From contig CATNEN010000038.1 in the NCBI GenBank assembly GCA_950097015.1, forward strand, positions 15,928,001-15,992,000: DNA of 64,000 bases. Reading direction: 5' to 3'. Under the pieces are notes generated by a model. That model did no database searches. It was not told where the DNA came from and saw nothing but the letters and a program-made list of their open reading frames with translations. The position numbers were made by a program, and so were the translations under genes. Shown piece after piece: positions 54,537 to 64,000 of this stretch. This DNA is from Macrostomum hystrix. Taxonomy: Eukaryota > Platyhelminthes > Macrostomidae. How positions within the stretch are numbered: the stretch's first letter is position 1; every line of letters starts with the position of its first letter.

Positions 54537-56499
54537 CTCAGCCGCAGCATCAGCCAGTTTCGCAGCCGCAGCCCGCCAAGCAAAAGCAGCAGCAGGCGCA
54601 GGCTCCAGCGAAACCAGTTGCCAATAGCAACAGAAGTAAGGAGCCTCGTCCAGTGGCCGCTGCGGCATCAGTGACACCTCAGCAGCCGACGCCGTCGCAA
54701 CCGCCTGCTCAAGCCCCTCTCCAGCAGCAGCAGCCAAAAGAGGTCCCTTTATCTTCATCTAAGAAAACTCCAGCTGCGCCTGTTGCAACAGCGGCACCTC
54801 CAAAGTCGGGTTAGTTTTCTTTATTTCTAATGTTAATTACAAATTGATTTAGTTTTTTTGGGTTTCCACAGTAACGATGCTTTCTTGTTTTAGCTCCTCC
54901 GACGGCTTCCACGCAGCAGCAGCAGCAACATCAATCTAGCAGTTCGTCCGATTCTGACAGCTCGTCTGATAGCTCAGATTCTGACTCGTCAGATTCCGCC
55001 TCAGATATTGAGACTAGCTGTGAGTATCATGTTCGCCCATTAGTTCTGAATAATTTATCACGCTGATTTCCCGGATCAACTCATTCTTCGATTCACGCAA
55101 CAGCTTCGCGACGACCTGCAGCTGCCGTTGTTGGCGCTGCCGCTGCGACATTGTCATCGAAGTCGACTGCCGTCTCCCAGCCGACTGCAGCTGCAGTGAG
55201 CTCCGCCCAGCAGCAGCAGGCGCCGCATCCAAGTCCGTGGAGCTCCCTGCTGCAGACCAATCCTCATCATCAGCCAGCCAAGCCGGATATCTCGGCTGCC
55301 CCGGGAGCCAACGCTGCCGCGGTGCACGCGTTTCAGAAATTTCAAAAGCAGACAGCCGACAGTAAAAAGGAGCGCGAGGCTATGCTGCGAATGCAGCGAG
55401 AGGAGGAAGCGAAACGCGCCAAAGCTGCCGTGGCGGCTGCCGCTGCTGCTAGTCGATCTGGCGTCGTTGGCAAGGACGCACCGTCGACGTCGACTTCAAC
55501 AGCGGCCGCGTCAACTTCAGCAGCGCCGGTGCCGGCACCTGCCTCTGGCCAGACTATTGGCGGTATCTCCGCCGCCGAATTGGAGAGGCGAAAGCTAGAG
55601 GAGAAACGAAAGCGTGAGGCGGTGAGTTGTCATCTTTTTTATTCTGCCGTCTCTTCCCTCAATGTTTTAAGCTGTTTTGAACTACGGGATTCCCCGCCCT
55701 AAATTATCAATCAATCACAAATCTTCAATCCCATTTATCATCATCCCAGAACCTTGATGGGGATCACAAATCTTCAATCCCATCTATCGTCATACTAGAA
55801 CCTTGATGGGGATCCTGAATCCTCAATCCCATCTATCGTCATCCCAGAACCTTGATGGGGATCCTGAATCCTCAATCCCATCTATCGTCATCCCAGAACC
55901 TTGATGGGGATCCTAAATCTTCAATCCCATGTATCGTCATCCCAGAACCTTGATGGGGATCACAAATCTTCAATCCCATGTATCGTCATCCCAGAACCTT
56001 GATGGGGATCCTAAATCTTCAATCCCATCTATCGTCATACTAGAACCTTGATGGGGATCCTGAATCCTCAATCCCATCTATCGTCATCCCAGAACCTTGA
56101 TGGGGATCCTGAATCTTCAATCCCATCTATCGTCATCCCAGAACCTTGATGGGGATCCTAAATCTTCAATCCCATCTATCGTCATCCCAGAACCTTGATT
56201 GGGATCCTAAATCTTCAATCCCATCTATCGTCATACTAGAACCTTGATGGGGATCCTAAATCTTCAATCCCATCTATCGTCATCCCAGAACCTTGATGGG
56301 GATCACAAATCTTCAATCCCATCTATCCTCGTCCCAGATCGTTAAACTATTCAGCAATCCGCATTCATCAAATCCTAAACTCGTCCCGATATTGCAGGAA
56401 GTGACCCAGACAAACCTGGGCTTGAACACCCAGGAGGAGTTGATGAACTTTGAGGAAGAGATGAACATTGGCGAGAACGACGAGTATAGCTTCTTCTAA
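52286..56499 (+). CDS. BET-family bromodomain protein (BRD2/BRD3/BRD4, fs(1)h type)
   Basis: A chromatin reader of acetylated histones that recruits transcription factors. Exons 52286-53434, 53834-54809, 54894-55019, 55104-55621 and 56398-56499 are in phase, 956 aa. BD1 (about 15-125): [12 protein letters not shown] shelf, [13 protein letters not shown], acetyl-lysine-binding Asn in FNEPGDD. BD2 (about 228-330): [29 protein letters not shown]. Exon 2 holds the ET domain (about 530-600: [40 protein letters not shown]), exon 3 the Ser/Asp SEED region. Exon 4 has [20 protein letters not shown]; the last exon is short and acidic, ending DEYSFF. Long Pro/Gln/Ala runs separate domains. No long BRD4-type P-TEFb-binding tail was found. 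The exon opens at 52267 after CCTTCAG with a split codon; if an upstream coding exon exists, the start is further 5'. Confidence 0.93.
55700..56335. repeat. 48-bp minisatellite in the last intron of the BET gene
   Basis: About 13 copies built from AATCTTCAATCCCATCTATC, GTCATCCCAGAACCTTGATG and GGGATCCT. Variants swap CCT AAATCTTC, CCTGAATCCTC and CACAAATCTTC. It starts about 80 bp after the donor and stops about 60 bp before the acceptor. Confidence 0.96.
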
Positions 56500-56583
56500 A
56501 AAGTGAAAGAGCATATTCGCATATAATTCTAATATAATATACGCATAGTTTCGTTTCTATACGCCTTGTTGTAAAATTTTGTT

Positions 56584-56589
56584 AATAAA
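56584..56589 (+). terminator. Polyadenylation signal of the BET gene
   Basis: AATAAA 85 nt after the BET stop codon, in an AT-rich context, giving a short 3' UTR. Confidence 0.6.
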
Positions 56590-58705
56590 TTTCAAACACA
56601 TAATGCAGAATTATAGTTAGCAGTAGTGACTTCAAAGTTATTCAGTTAGTTTAAATAGGCTTTTTGTTCAGTTTTGAATATGCCTGTTGTGATTGCCAAT
56701 AGTTTTGGGGACAGAATTTCACAATCCGATGTTTTGTGTGAAATCAACATAGCAGAAGAATTATACAAAGAAATAAAAATGTGAAAATCTCTTACAATGG
56801 CAGCAGTTTCGCGTTTCTTAACAGTACTGTACTGCTCGTTTGATGTCTGTTTAATTTTTTTCTTCTTTTTCAATTATTTTCTTAACTCTTCTTTATTTTG
56901 TCATGCTTGGCAATTAATTAGTTAATAATTGGTACCTATGCAGAAATTGTTAAAAGAGTTTTATATTATAATTAATTATGTGTATGTATAAACCTTGTTT
57001 CTAGCCTTAGTGTCCACACATTTGATTCCTGTCTGTTCTGCATGCTGTCAATAAACTGGATCTGAATCTAAAAATCATCTCCGCTTTTGCTTCTAGTTGC
57101 AAAGTATCACTTTAAAAATACTTATTATAAAACAACAAAAATTAGACTTCAAAAGTGTAAACGTCACAAATAAAAATTCGGCTTTCTAAAGGCAAAAATC
57201 GCTTACTTAACGTTTCTGTCAAAAAAATAATATAGAATTTCCAGTTTTGTAAACAAAAAATTCTGCATATCGCAAACAGCTCAGTTTTTTACCATCTAAT
57301 TTGATAAATTTTCTACTATTTGATCATGTATAGCAGTAGTAGTAGTATTACTATTCTCCATCTTCATTTTTTAATTGCATTGTATCGCATTATTTTGCTT
57401 TATTAAGCGACTTTTTTAATAATAGTTTCGAGCGTTGGTGCATTCGTGCACTATATGTCTATATGCGTCTTATAAAAAGTGTAACTAATATGGCATTTAC
57501 TTCTGTACCAAAAAAGGAAGCGACCTTCAAGCAAGCACAAAAGGAAAATCAATAAGTTTAACGGTTTTTCCTTGTCGAAAATTTTTTATTAAGTAGTATC
57601 TTGTTCGTAATTTATTCAGAATAGTGCGTACAAATTGAGTCTGGATTTATTCATTGCAGTGTCAAGTTCAGCATAGTCTATGGCTGCAAGTATACTTCTA
57701 TTTTAAGTAAATAGTCTAAACTTTATTTTTTACGAGTACAAACAGTTTAACCAATCAGAGCGTAGACAGAAGGGATAGAGAAATTTCGGAGAGAAGCTGC
57801 GTCAACCAATCAGAATCTAGCTGTGCTCCTGAGACTCAATGGGTTCGCCCGAAGTTCTATTATGAAATTTCTATTTGTGTATGCATTCATGCTTTTTGTT
57901 AATAATTTCAATTTCTTCGCTTTGTCCCCCTGTTTCGTTATCGGAAAAGCCTACTCTTAGACTGCTCAGTGCGTCTGTTTTGTAAACCGATTGAGCTGTT
58001 TATTTGCTTCTATCTGTGCGCGCATCTTCAATGTATTATCTCATATTATTATGTGTTTAGTTGTTTCCATGAGCTTGCTGCGCTGTTATTACAAGGCTGC
58101 AGTTCACAGTGTCTGGTCAGTTGCCCGTCCTCAACCCTCTGCCCCGCCCTGTCTCACTCCCCATCCATTGTTCTATTGTTATTCTCATTTTTCCTGTGTC
58201 TAATGACACCCTGAAGCCTGAAGACGTTTGTAGTTTTATTCAACAGGCCTGTAGCCTGTCCTTTTGTCATATTCTGTGTCCAATCTGGGCATTGAATTCT
58301 TAAACTCTTGTTTAATTAAAAAGCCTAACTGAATAAAAATAATAAACTTGTCAATTGTTAACTGTTCGCAATTTATTAAATACACTTATTATTATTATTA
58401 CTATATCATTTACTGACAACCGAGCACAAGATGCGGTTATTGTGTGAGGATAAGTAAACAAGTAAGGCTTTGTCATTTCTAGATTAGACATATCTAAATT
58501 TCTATCCCAGCTTTCCCAGTATTTCCCTTATTCTAAGAGATTCGAACTCGCATTGTCTCGGTCAGAAGTGCAGCAAGTGTACACTTTCTTACTGGTAAAT
58601 AATATTGAGCACTAGAGTCCAGTGTCTCTCTCCCAAATCCCAGATCCCCATCAAGTCGATACGATATTGCGCAAAATGTTGACTCCTTAAAAATCTCAAT
58701 TCCAG
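56590..58705. other. Intergenic DNA before the PHF7-like gene
   Basis: No gene recognised. It should contain the missing first coding exon and promoter of the PHF7-like gene. Two CCAAT boxes lie at 57751 and 57806. ORFs at 57969-58303 are Cys/Ser/Phe-rich frames without homology. Confidence 0.5.
57751..57813 (+). promoter_or_regulatory. Pair of CCAAT boxes, candidate promoter element
   Basis: AACCAATCAGAGC and AACCAATCAGAAT occur 55 bp apart in the same orientation, about 0.9 kb before the first identified exon of the PHF7-like gene. Paired NF-Y-type CCAAT boxes are typical of TATA-less promoters. No transcription start was identified. Confidence 0.4.
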
Positions 58706-61380
58706 TCCCGCAAGCGACACCTCTCGGCCACTTTCATCGACGCCGGCAGTGCCGACGCAGATGATAGCGGCAATTTCCCCGGCTCGACTGCTCTAAAAGA
58801 GTTCGGCAATGTTCTTCAGCAACAGCAGCAGAAGAAGAAATCTGTTAATAGTCGAAAGCGTCTGTCGAAGATTTCAACTGGCAGTCGTCGCCAATCTATC
58901 GCCGTCTCCCGCGGTGGCGGCTCCGAAAGCGGCAATCCGTGCGTGCTCTGCTGGCAGGCTCCCGTTACTGACGAATCTCTACTAGCCTGGCTTGATTTAA
59001 GACGCGACGGCTCTAACACTGTGGCCGCCCACTACAAGTGCATGCTGTTTGCCAGCGCTCTGTCCCAGGCTGCAGATCCGGACGATGACGACACAGATTC
59101 TGGCGAACAGTCGCCAGTGGGAGACTTGCTAGCCGGCTTCGAGGTTGACAGCTTGACTAGGGAGGCTCAGCGAGGCCGACGACTGCGCTGCAGTTATTGC
59201 AGGTGAGAACTCTTACCTGTTGGTTTGTGTCGCTCTTACCTGTTGGTTTGTGTCACTCTTACCTGTTGGTTTGTGTCACTCTTACCTGTTGGTTTGTGTC
59301 ACTTTTACCTGTTGGTTTGTGTCACTATTACCTGTTGGTTTGTGTCACTCTTACCTGTTGGTTTGTGTCACTCTTACCTGCTAGTTTGTGTCACTCTTAC
59401 CCGTTGGTTTGTGTCACTCTTACCCGTTGGTTTGTGTCACTCTTACTAGTTCCATCAGAGCTACTCCTACTATTGTTTGCTAGGCGTGTGGGCGCCACAG
59501 CCGGCTGTTTAGAATCGCGCTGCCCTCGCAGCTATCACCTGCCGTGCGCCAAGCAGGCCGGGGCGCTGCTAATTCACGCCGATAATTTCGCTGTGCACTG
59601 CCCGACCCATTGGCCCAAGCCGCTGTTGGACGCTTTCGACGAGCGCCGGGCTGGCCTCCGCCAGAGTCAGCGGGATGAGCAGCTGGCGGCTGCGGCGGCT
59701 CATACTGAAGCAGAGTCGGCGGATCTTGCCTGTCCGGTCTGCCTTGACCCGCTGGAGCTCGACGCCGCTGAGGCTTATCGATCGATTGTGTTCGGGCCAT
59801 GCTGCCGAAAGTGCTTCTGCCACAGGGCCTGCGCTCAGGTTTGGGATTTTTTTAGAATTGTCACTCTCGTCAGGTACGGGGATCAGAGTGATGTCAAGCT
59901 GTGATTATCAAACTGGGATCAGAGCGATGTCAGACTGGAATAGACTTAAGTAAATAGCACAAAGCACTAATAAGAGTGATGACCCACAGGGATTATAGTG
60001 ATGGCACACAGGGATTATAGTGATGACACACAGGGATTATAGTGATGACACACAGGGATTATAGTGATGACACACAGGGATTATAGTGATGACACACAGG
60101 GATTATAGTGATGACACACAGGGATTATCGTGATGACACACAGGGATTATAGTGAGAACACACGGGGATTATCGTGATGACACACAGGGATTATAGTGAT
60201 GACACAAAGGGATTATAGTGATGACACACGGATTATAGTGATGACACACAGGGATTATAGTGATGACACACAGGGATTCTAGTGATGACACACGGATTAT
60301 AGTGATGGCACACAGGGATTATAGTGAGAACACACGGGGATTATCGTGATGACACACGGGGATTATAGTGATGACACACAGGGATTAGAGTGATGGCACA
60401 CAGGGATTATAGTAAGAACACACGGGGATTATAGTGATGACACACGGATTATAGTGAGAACACACGGGGATTATCGTGATGACACAGAGGGATTATAGTG
60501 ATGACACACAGGGATTATAGTGAGAACACACGGGGATTATAGTGATGACACACGGGGATTATAGTGATGACACACAGGGATTATAGTGACAACACACGGT
60601 GATTATAGTGATGACACACATGGAGATTATAGTGATGACACACAGGGATTAGAGTGACAACACATGGTATCGTGATGACACACAGGGATTCTAGTGATGA
60701 CACACAGGGATTCTAGTGATGACACACAGGGATTCTAGTGATGACACACAGGGATTATAGTGATGACACACAGGGATTCTAGTGATGACACACAGGGATT
60801 ATAGTGAGAACACACGGGGATAATAGTGATGACAGACGGGGATTAGAGTGATGCGACACACGGATTAAAGTGAGATCAGACTTGGATTATCAAAATTTAA
60901 TTCGCAGAGGTAAAAGGTGACATTCAGTCGATTAGTGTGGTCAGTGCTCAGTGAGTGTTTAAGCACAGCCGGATCCGCCCGCAGGCCTACGCGAACTCAG
61001 CCGGCAGTCACTACATCAAGTGTCCGCTGTGCGCAGACACCGATCAGTTTAATCGCGCCTGGATTCAGCAGGGCATCGAAATTCCGTGCCGCGACGCTAG
61101 CTGGGAGCTGGACGCCAACGCCTACGCAGCCCAGCGCCATCGACCCCGGCTGTGCAGCCACCCGACCTGCCCGGACCCGGAGGTTGATCACTACGGCGTC
61201 TGGCTACTCAAGATTTGCTACGTGTGCGGCGCCGATGCGTGTCACGTGACCTGCGCCGGGCTGAAGTCTGGCCGGCATCGGTACTGCTGTCCGACCTGCA
61301 GCCGGGCCATCGGCGGGAGCGCCAACGACGTGCCTGAGTTATTGGCCGCCGCTGTTGAAGCCAATGAGCATTCCGAATAA
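58706..61380 (+). CDS. PHF7/G2E3-like extended-PHD and RING protein, 5' exon missing
   Basis: A likely nuclear chromatin-reading or ubiquitin-ligase protein; PHF7 is a germline histone reader/E3 in flies and mammals. Exons 58706-59202, 59484-59838 and 60964-61380 are in phase, giving 422 residues. Order: a basic Ser/Arg leader; an ePHD starting PCVLCWQAPVTDESLLAWLD and AAHYKCMLF, then LRCSYCRRVGATAGC and RSYHLPCAKQAGALL; a RING-like unit CPVCLDPLELD, CCRKCFCHRACAQ, HYIKCPLC; a region (DASWELDANAYAAQRHR) matching PHF7's DAAWELEP; and a last PHD-like unit (ICYVCGADACHVTC, RYCCPTC). G2E3's HECT domain is absent, so it is closer to PHF7. The exon at 58706 follows TTCCAG in phase 0 with no suitable ATG; an upstream coding exon was not found. 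Exon 3's donor is GTTTGG, a weak site. Confidence 0.87.
59212..59450. repeat. 24-bp minisatellite in the first identified intron of the PHF7-like gene
   Basis: Ten copies with core TTACCTGTTGGTTTGTGTCA followed by CTCT. It begins within 10 bp of the donor and ends about 35 bp from the acceptor. Unit length is a multiple of three and stop-free, so a spurious ORF runs from the array into the next exon. The minus strand holds ACAGGTAAG in each copy, an antisense donor look-alike. Confidence 0.96.
59975..60880. repeat. 22-bp minisatellite in the second identified intron of the PHF7-like gene
   Basis: About 42 copies with core GATGACACACAGGGATTATA followed by GT. Variants include GAGAACACACGGGG and ATCGTGATG. 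The flanks have related, more diverged sequence (ATCAGAGTGATGTC near 59883, ATCAGAGCGATGTC near 59920, ATTAGAGTGATGCG near 60843), suggesting the array grew from intron sequence just after the donor. Confidence 0.95.
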
Positions 61381-61381
61381 A
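61376..61381 (+). terminator. AATAAA overlapping the stop codon of the PHF7-like gene
   Basis: The TAA stop (61378-61380) lies inside AATAAA (61376-61381). If this is the signal used, the 3' UTR would be only about 15-30 nt. The next AATAAA-type signals are further downstream, so this is tentative. Confidence 0.4.
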
Positions 61382-61649
61382 TGGACTTTATTAAATGGAA
61401 GTTTGTTTATTAGTTATTTTTATAATCTCTTTTCCGAATCGCTATCATCAGTTGTGGAACTCTCTGAACAGCTGGAAAACCACGCTTTTTTCCTTGGGGA
61501 AAGACCATCTGCTCACTTCACGATGGCTCCCAAACCCAAACGTAAAATAGTTATCAATCAAATTATAATCAGGAATAATAGCTGAAATGGTTACATAATA
61601 AAGTTTAATGAGCTGAAAAAATATGCCTATATATGTAGTTCTTGCCACC

Positions 61650-61800
61650 AGTCACCCCGACGAGAATCGTTGAACATCTCGACGATGCCGATTTTTTGTG
61701 TTTTGGTTGAACATTTTAAGAGGTGTACCCCAGTGGTCTTTCCCCATTGTGGAAATAGTGCTGTCTTTCTACTGTTCACTGTACTCTACTACTCAACAGT
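61650..61800 (+). mobile_element. Solo arm of the fold-back-type repeat family
   Basis: Contains GAGAATCGTTGAACATCTCG, ACGATGCCGATTTTTTGTG, and CCCCAGTGGTCTTTCCCC, matching the right arm of the 32540-33175 element and the copy at 26160. Confidence 0.55.
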
Positions 61801-62633
61801 AGTGTAGCATCGATATCGGTGCAGTTTTTTTCGTCTGACTTTGTGTCAATTTTCTAAGCTTTTTGTTTCTCTACGGCATTTTTAATTGTGGCAATTAAAT
61901 ATCGTAATTATTATTTAACTCGATCATTTTCTTATTTTTCTCCAGCTTTAAGCAACTATAATGTCGAATATTAACTTTCCTTTTTTGTTTGTCTTTAAAA
62001 TACGATTGCTAAAAGCAGTTTTAAAACAATCGGTTCAATAATTATTTATTTCTGGCAATATTACAAAATACTAGCTGTTCTTATTTTTATGAAACTATAT
62101 TATTAACAGTAGTCACTTGAGGTTGCAAATACAAATGCCAACTTGTTGTAAAACCAACAATAAACTTCACGTTTCAATGATTATGAAATTAAAATAACAA
62201 CCTGTGTTCGTTGCTGGAACTTTTTTTATTCGACAATGGCAGGCTGTAAATTAATAATAGTTGTACCACATGTACTTTAGGAATGGGTTGTTGAATTGAG
62301 GTTATTAATAATCGGATATGACAAAGCATATATTAGTGCTTCGTGTGCTTGTGTCGCAAACTATCTGTCAGTGTCACTGGTCGCCCAGATCCCTGTACAA
62401 CATGCCCTTATTCATATGTCGGCTTTCAAAAAGCATCAGCCCCCCTATGTCGATGCATCAAACGCGTGTTAGAGCACTTCGGCTTATTGCATTTAGCGCC
62501 TCCGGCCATTATTCTGCACATCCAGCCCTGCTAGCTTCAGCCATTACCCAGCTGTCTTTGCCATGCTATGTAATGCATTGCCGATATACAGATTTACAGA
62601 GCATGTATGATCCATAGCCATCACGCTTCAACA
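61801..62633. other. Intergenic DNA, nothing recognised
   Basis: AT-rich on the left, more balanced on the right. The 99-codon ORF at 62318 has no recognisable domain and overlaps a second open frame; neither has splice or promoter support. Confidence 0.5.
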
Positions 62634-62925
62634 CGGGTTGTAGCCTAGTCGTTGAAGCGTCGGACTTACAACTTGAAGGTCGAGGGTTCGATTCCCGACT
62701 CGACTCTACTGAAAAAATGTGCCCTTTAGCAAGACACTTTACTCTCTGTAGGGCATAAGTTCATCCAGCTGTTAAATGGGTAACCAGCATTAGCTGGGGT
62801 AATTGAGGGTGGGTGTGGCATCCTCCCCCCAGTCCATGGACTGACCAGCTGTACACAGCAATGGCTGCGCGGTGCAGTGCTGTCGGCTGCACATCTAGCC
62901 CATTTGGGGGCAGGCGTAATCAATT
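62634..62925 (+). mobile_element. tRNA-derived SINE, family A (best-preserved copy)
   Basis: Full order is visible: the A box TAGCCTAGTCGTTGAAGCG, the B box GGGTTCGATTCCCG, a GTGCCCTTTAGCAAGACACT motif of the type conserved in several animal SINE superfamilies, the body GGTAACCAGCATTAGCTGGG, the 3' domain CCAGTCCATGGACTGACCAG, then TGCGCGGTGCAG and GGCTGCACATCTAG, and an AT-rich tail. About 290 bp. Useful as the reference copy for the family. Confidence 0.88.
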
Positions 62926-63058
62926 AAACAATACGTTAGCTAGTCACAACTTGTCTATCTACCCTTGTCCTCAGTTTTTTTATGACAAAGCTAAATGCCA
63001 ACTGTTGGTAGTCACTCTATGATAGTCAGTCTATCATTGGCCATCTACCATTCTTATA

Positions 63059-63667
63059 TACTCAGCAACAGCTAAAACCCCCCCAAACTCACGCTGTCAC
63101 ACGGGCACAAAAGTTAAGCAATGTCTTTAATTCTAGTCTCAGTATCGTGTGTAGGAACCACGAGCATGCAAAAGTGCCGTGACTCGTCGTGGCATCCTGA
63201 TCACCAGCCGGTTGATGAACTCTTGGGGCAGCTGCTGCCAGGCATTCAGCACCGCCAGTCGCAACTGTTCAGCATTCTGTGGGGCATCCTGCTGAACTCT
63301 TCGCTTTACAAAGTCCCAGACATGCTCGATGGGGTTCATGTCTGGAGACTTTGACGGCCAGTTCAATGTGCGAATGCCGAGCTGCTCCTTCAGCAGCTGC
63401 ACGTGTGCTGCTCGATGTGGCGCAGCGTTGTCGTCTTGAAGCATGCAGTTCTGCGGGCCGCCAAAGGTTGTTGTAGCAAATGGCAGAAACTGCTGCTGTA
63501 GCAGCTCTGCATAGGTCTGCCCACCCCCTCCCCAAATCCCCCATGCCGCACTTTGCGCTCGCGTCTGGCGGCTGCAGCCTTCACACATTTCTGAGTCACC
63601 GATGGCATACAAAACTTTTGGGCCGTGTGACAACGTGAGTTGGGGGGTTTTTAGCTGTTGCTGAGTA
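63059..63667 (-). mobile_element. Internally deleted Tc1-like DNA transposon
   Basis: About 609 bp with inverted ends of roughly 57 bp: the left begins TACTCAGCAACAGCTAAAAC and the right ends GTTTTTAGCTGTTGCTGAGT plus A. TA dinucleotides flank both ends (63057-63058 and 63668-63669), the Tc1/mariner target duplication. It retains only the C-terminal part of a transposase, so it cannot move on its own. Confidence 0.85.
63139..63600 (-). pseudogene. Tc1-like DD34E transposase remnant
   Basis: From about 63535 down to the stop at 63139 the minus strand encodes the last part of a Tc1 transposase: LQDDNAAPHRAAHV with the second catalytic Asp, WPSKSPDMNPIEHVWDFVKR with the Glu 34 residues later (DD34E), and a C-terminal RMPRRVTALL. 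The first Asp region and the DNA-binding domain are missing. Upstream, a GG-rich segment (RKVRHGGFGEG) is in another frame, indicating a frameshift near 63535. Confidence 0.82.
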
Positions 63668-63669
63668 TA

Positions 63670-64000
63670 GTCTTCCATTGTCACTCTAACTACTGTCACT
63701 TTACACACTTAACCTGAGTCTCTCTCTTCATATATTTTGCCATTAACAAGTGTTACAATTCATCCTAATACGGTCAATTATTTGTGCACCTCGATTGTCA
63801 ATAACTCAACAAATTAAACTAGCTCGTATTTACTTTCTCATATTTACCATAACAACGCTTTTATTTGGTAAATTCTTCATGCGAGAATTTCTGGCCCTTT
63901 TAAATTAGGCATAATTTACTTTCTAGGCGCGTTTCACACAATTTGGTCCTGAATTGAACAAATTACTACCATCAAATTAGCCCTTGATTGTGATTTACCC
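63670..64000. other. AT-rich DNA at the window end, nothing recognised
   Basis: No ORF of note or repeat is visible to the end of the window. Confidence 0.5.

Noticed and set aside
59197-59904. 235-codon ORF starting with a repeated VSLLPVGLCH-like motif
   Set aside because: Intron array read through into the true exon at 59484; the array part sits between a good donor at 59203 and an acceptor at 59483.
62318-62617. 99-codon ORF near the right end
   Set aside because: Overlaps a second open frame of similar length and shows no domain; chance ORF is more likely.
62634-62705. tRNA gene
   Set aside because: A and B boxes are present, but the sequence continues into the shared SINE body and does not form a clean cloverleaf end. 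The same holds at 27240-27312, 31900-31955 and 29850-29890.

Overview
The window is nuclear DNA from an animal. Exons are GC-richer and are separated by AT-rich introns with GT...AG borders, and the gene set is typically metazoan. A ciliary dynein assembly factor (DNAAF2/Kintoun) points to an organism with motile cilia. Seven genes have a locatable start, and in all seven a YAG acceptor lies 1-19 nt upstream of the ATG. That is what spliced-leader trans-splicing would leave, as in flatworms and some other invertebrates. A free-living flatworm or another small lophotrochozoan is my best guess, but the species cannot be fixed from this sequence.

Layout, left to right. 1-5.8 kb: minus-strand DNAAF2 (3' end off the window), its three introns filled by three different minisatellites. 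5.8-9.9 kb: AT-rich, no gene, one possible MITE. 9.9-18.6 kb: a complete, apparently very young Ty3/gypsy LTR retrotransposon with 755-bp LTRs that read as identical. It has gag, pol in the -1 frame behind a canonical slippery heptamer, and a third ORF with its own TATA box. 19.1-23.9 kb: plus-strand GTPBP2, with a huge 21-bp array in intron 3 and a 1.2-kb array after the stop. 26-27.3 kb: a CCAAT-box array, an ankyrin-repeat pseudogene and a SINE. 27.8-28.2 kb: single-exon profilin-4. 30.1-34.2 kb: a minus-strand seven-exon gene for an RNA ligase/nucleotidyltransferase-like protein of about 477 aa; its introns host two SINE families and a fold-back element. 36.0-40.3 kb: minus-strand ATG13. 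43.4-45.3 kb: minus-strand TIA-1/TIAR-type three-RRM protein. 45.3-52.3 kb: 7 kb of AT-rich DNA with no recognisable gene. 52.3-56.5 kb: plus-strand BET bromodomain gene (BRD2/3/4, fs(1)h type). 58.7-61.4 kb: plus-strand PHF7/G2E3-like extended-PHD/RING gene, first exon not found. 62.6-63.7 kb: another SINE and an internally deleted Tc1-like transposon.

The host genes are separate housekeeping functions: dynein preassembly, ribosome rescue, profilin, putative RNA ligation, autophagy initiation, RNA binding, and chromatin reading. They do not form one pathway. TIA1, ATG13 and the ligase gene lie in the same direction, but the gaps are 2-3 kb, so an operon is not supported.

The architectural theme is tandem repeats. 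I count fifteen minisatellite arrays with distinct units of 18-48 bp. They occupy about 12-13 kb, roughly a fifth of the window, and mostly fill introns almost exon to exon. Several units contain splice-site-like cores. In GTPBP2 intron 2 the exon/donor junction itself has been duplicated. These arrays, the retrotransposon's frameshift signal and third ORF, and the RNA ligase-like gene are the parts most worth following up.
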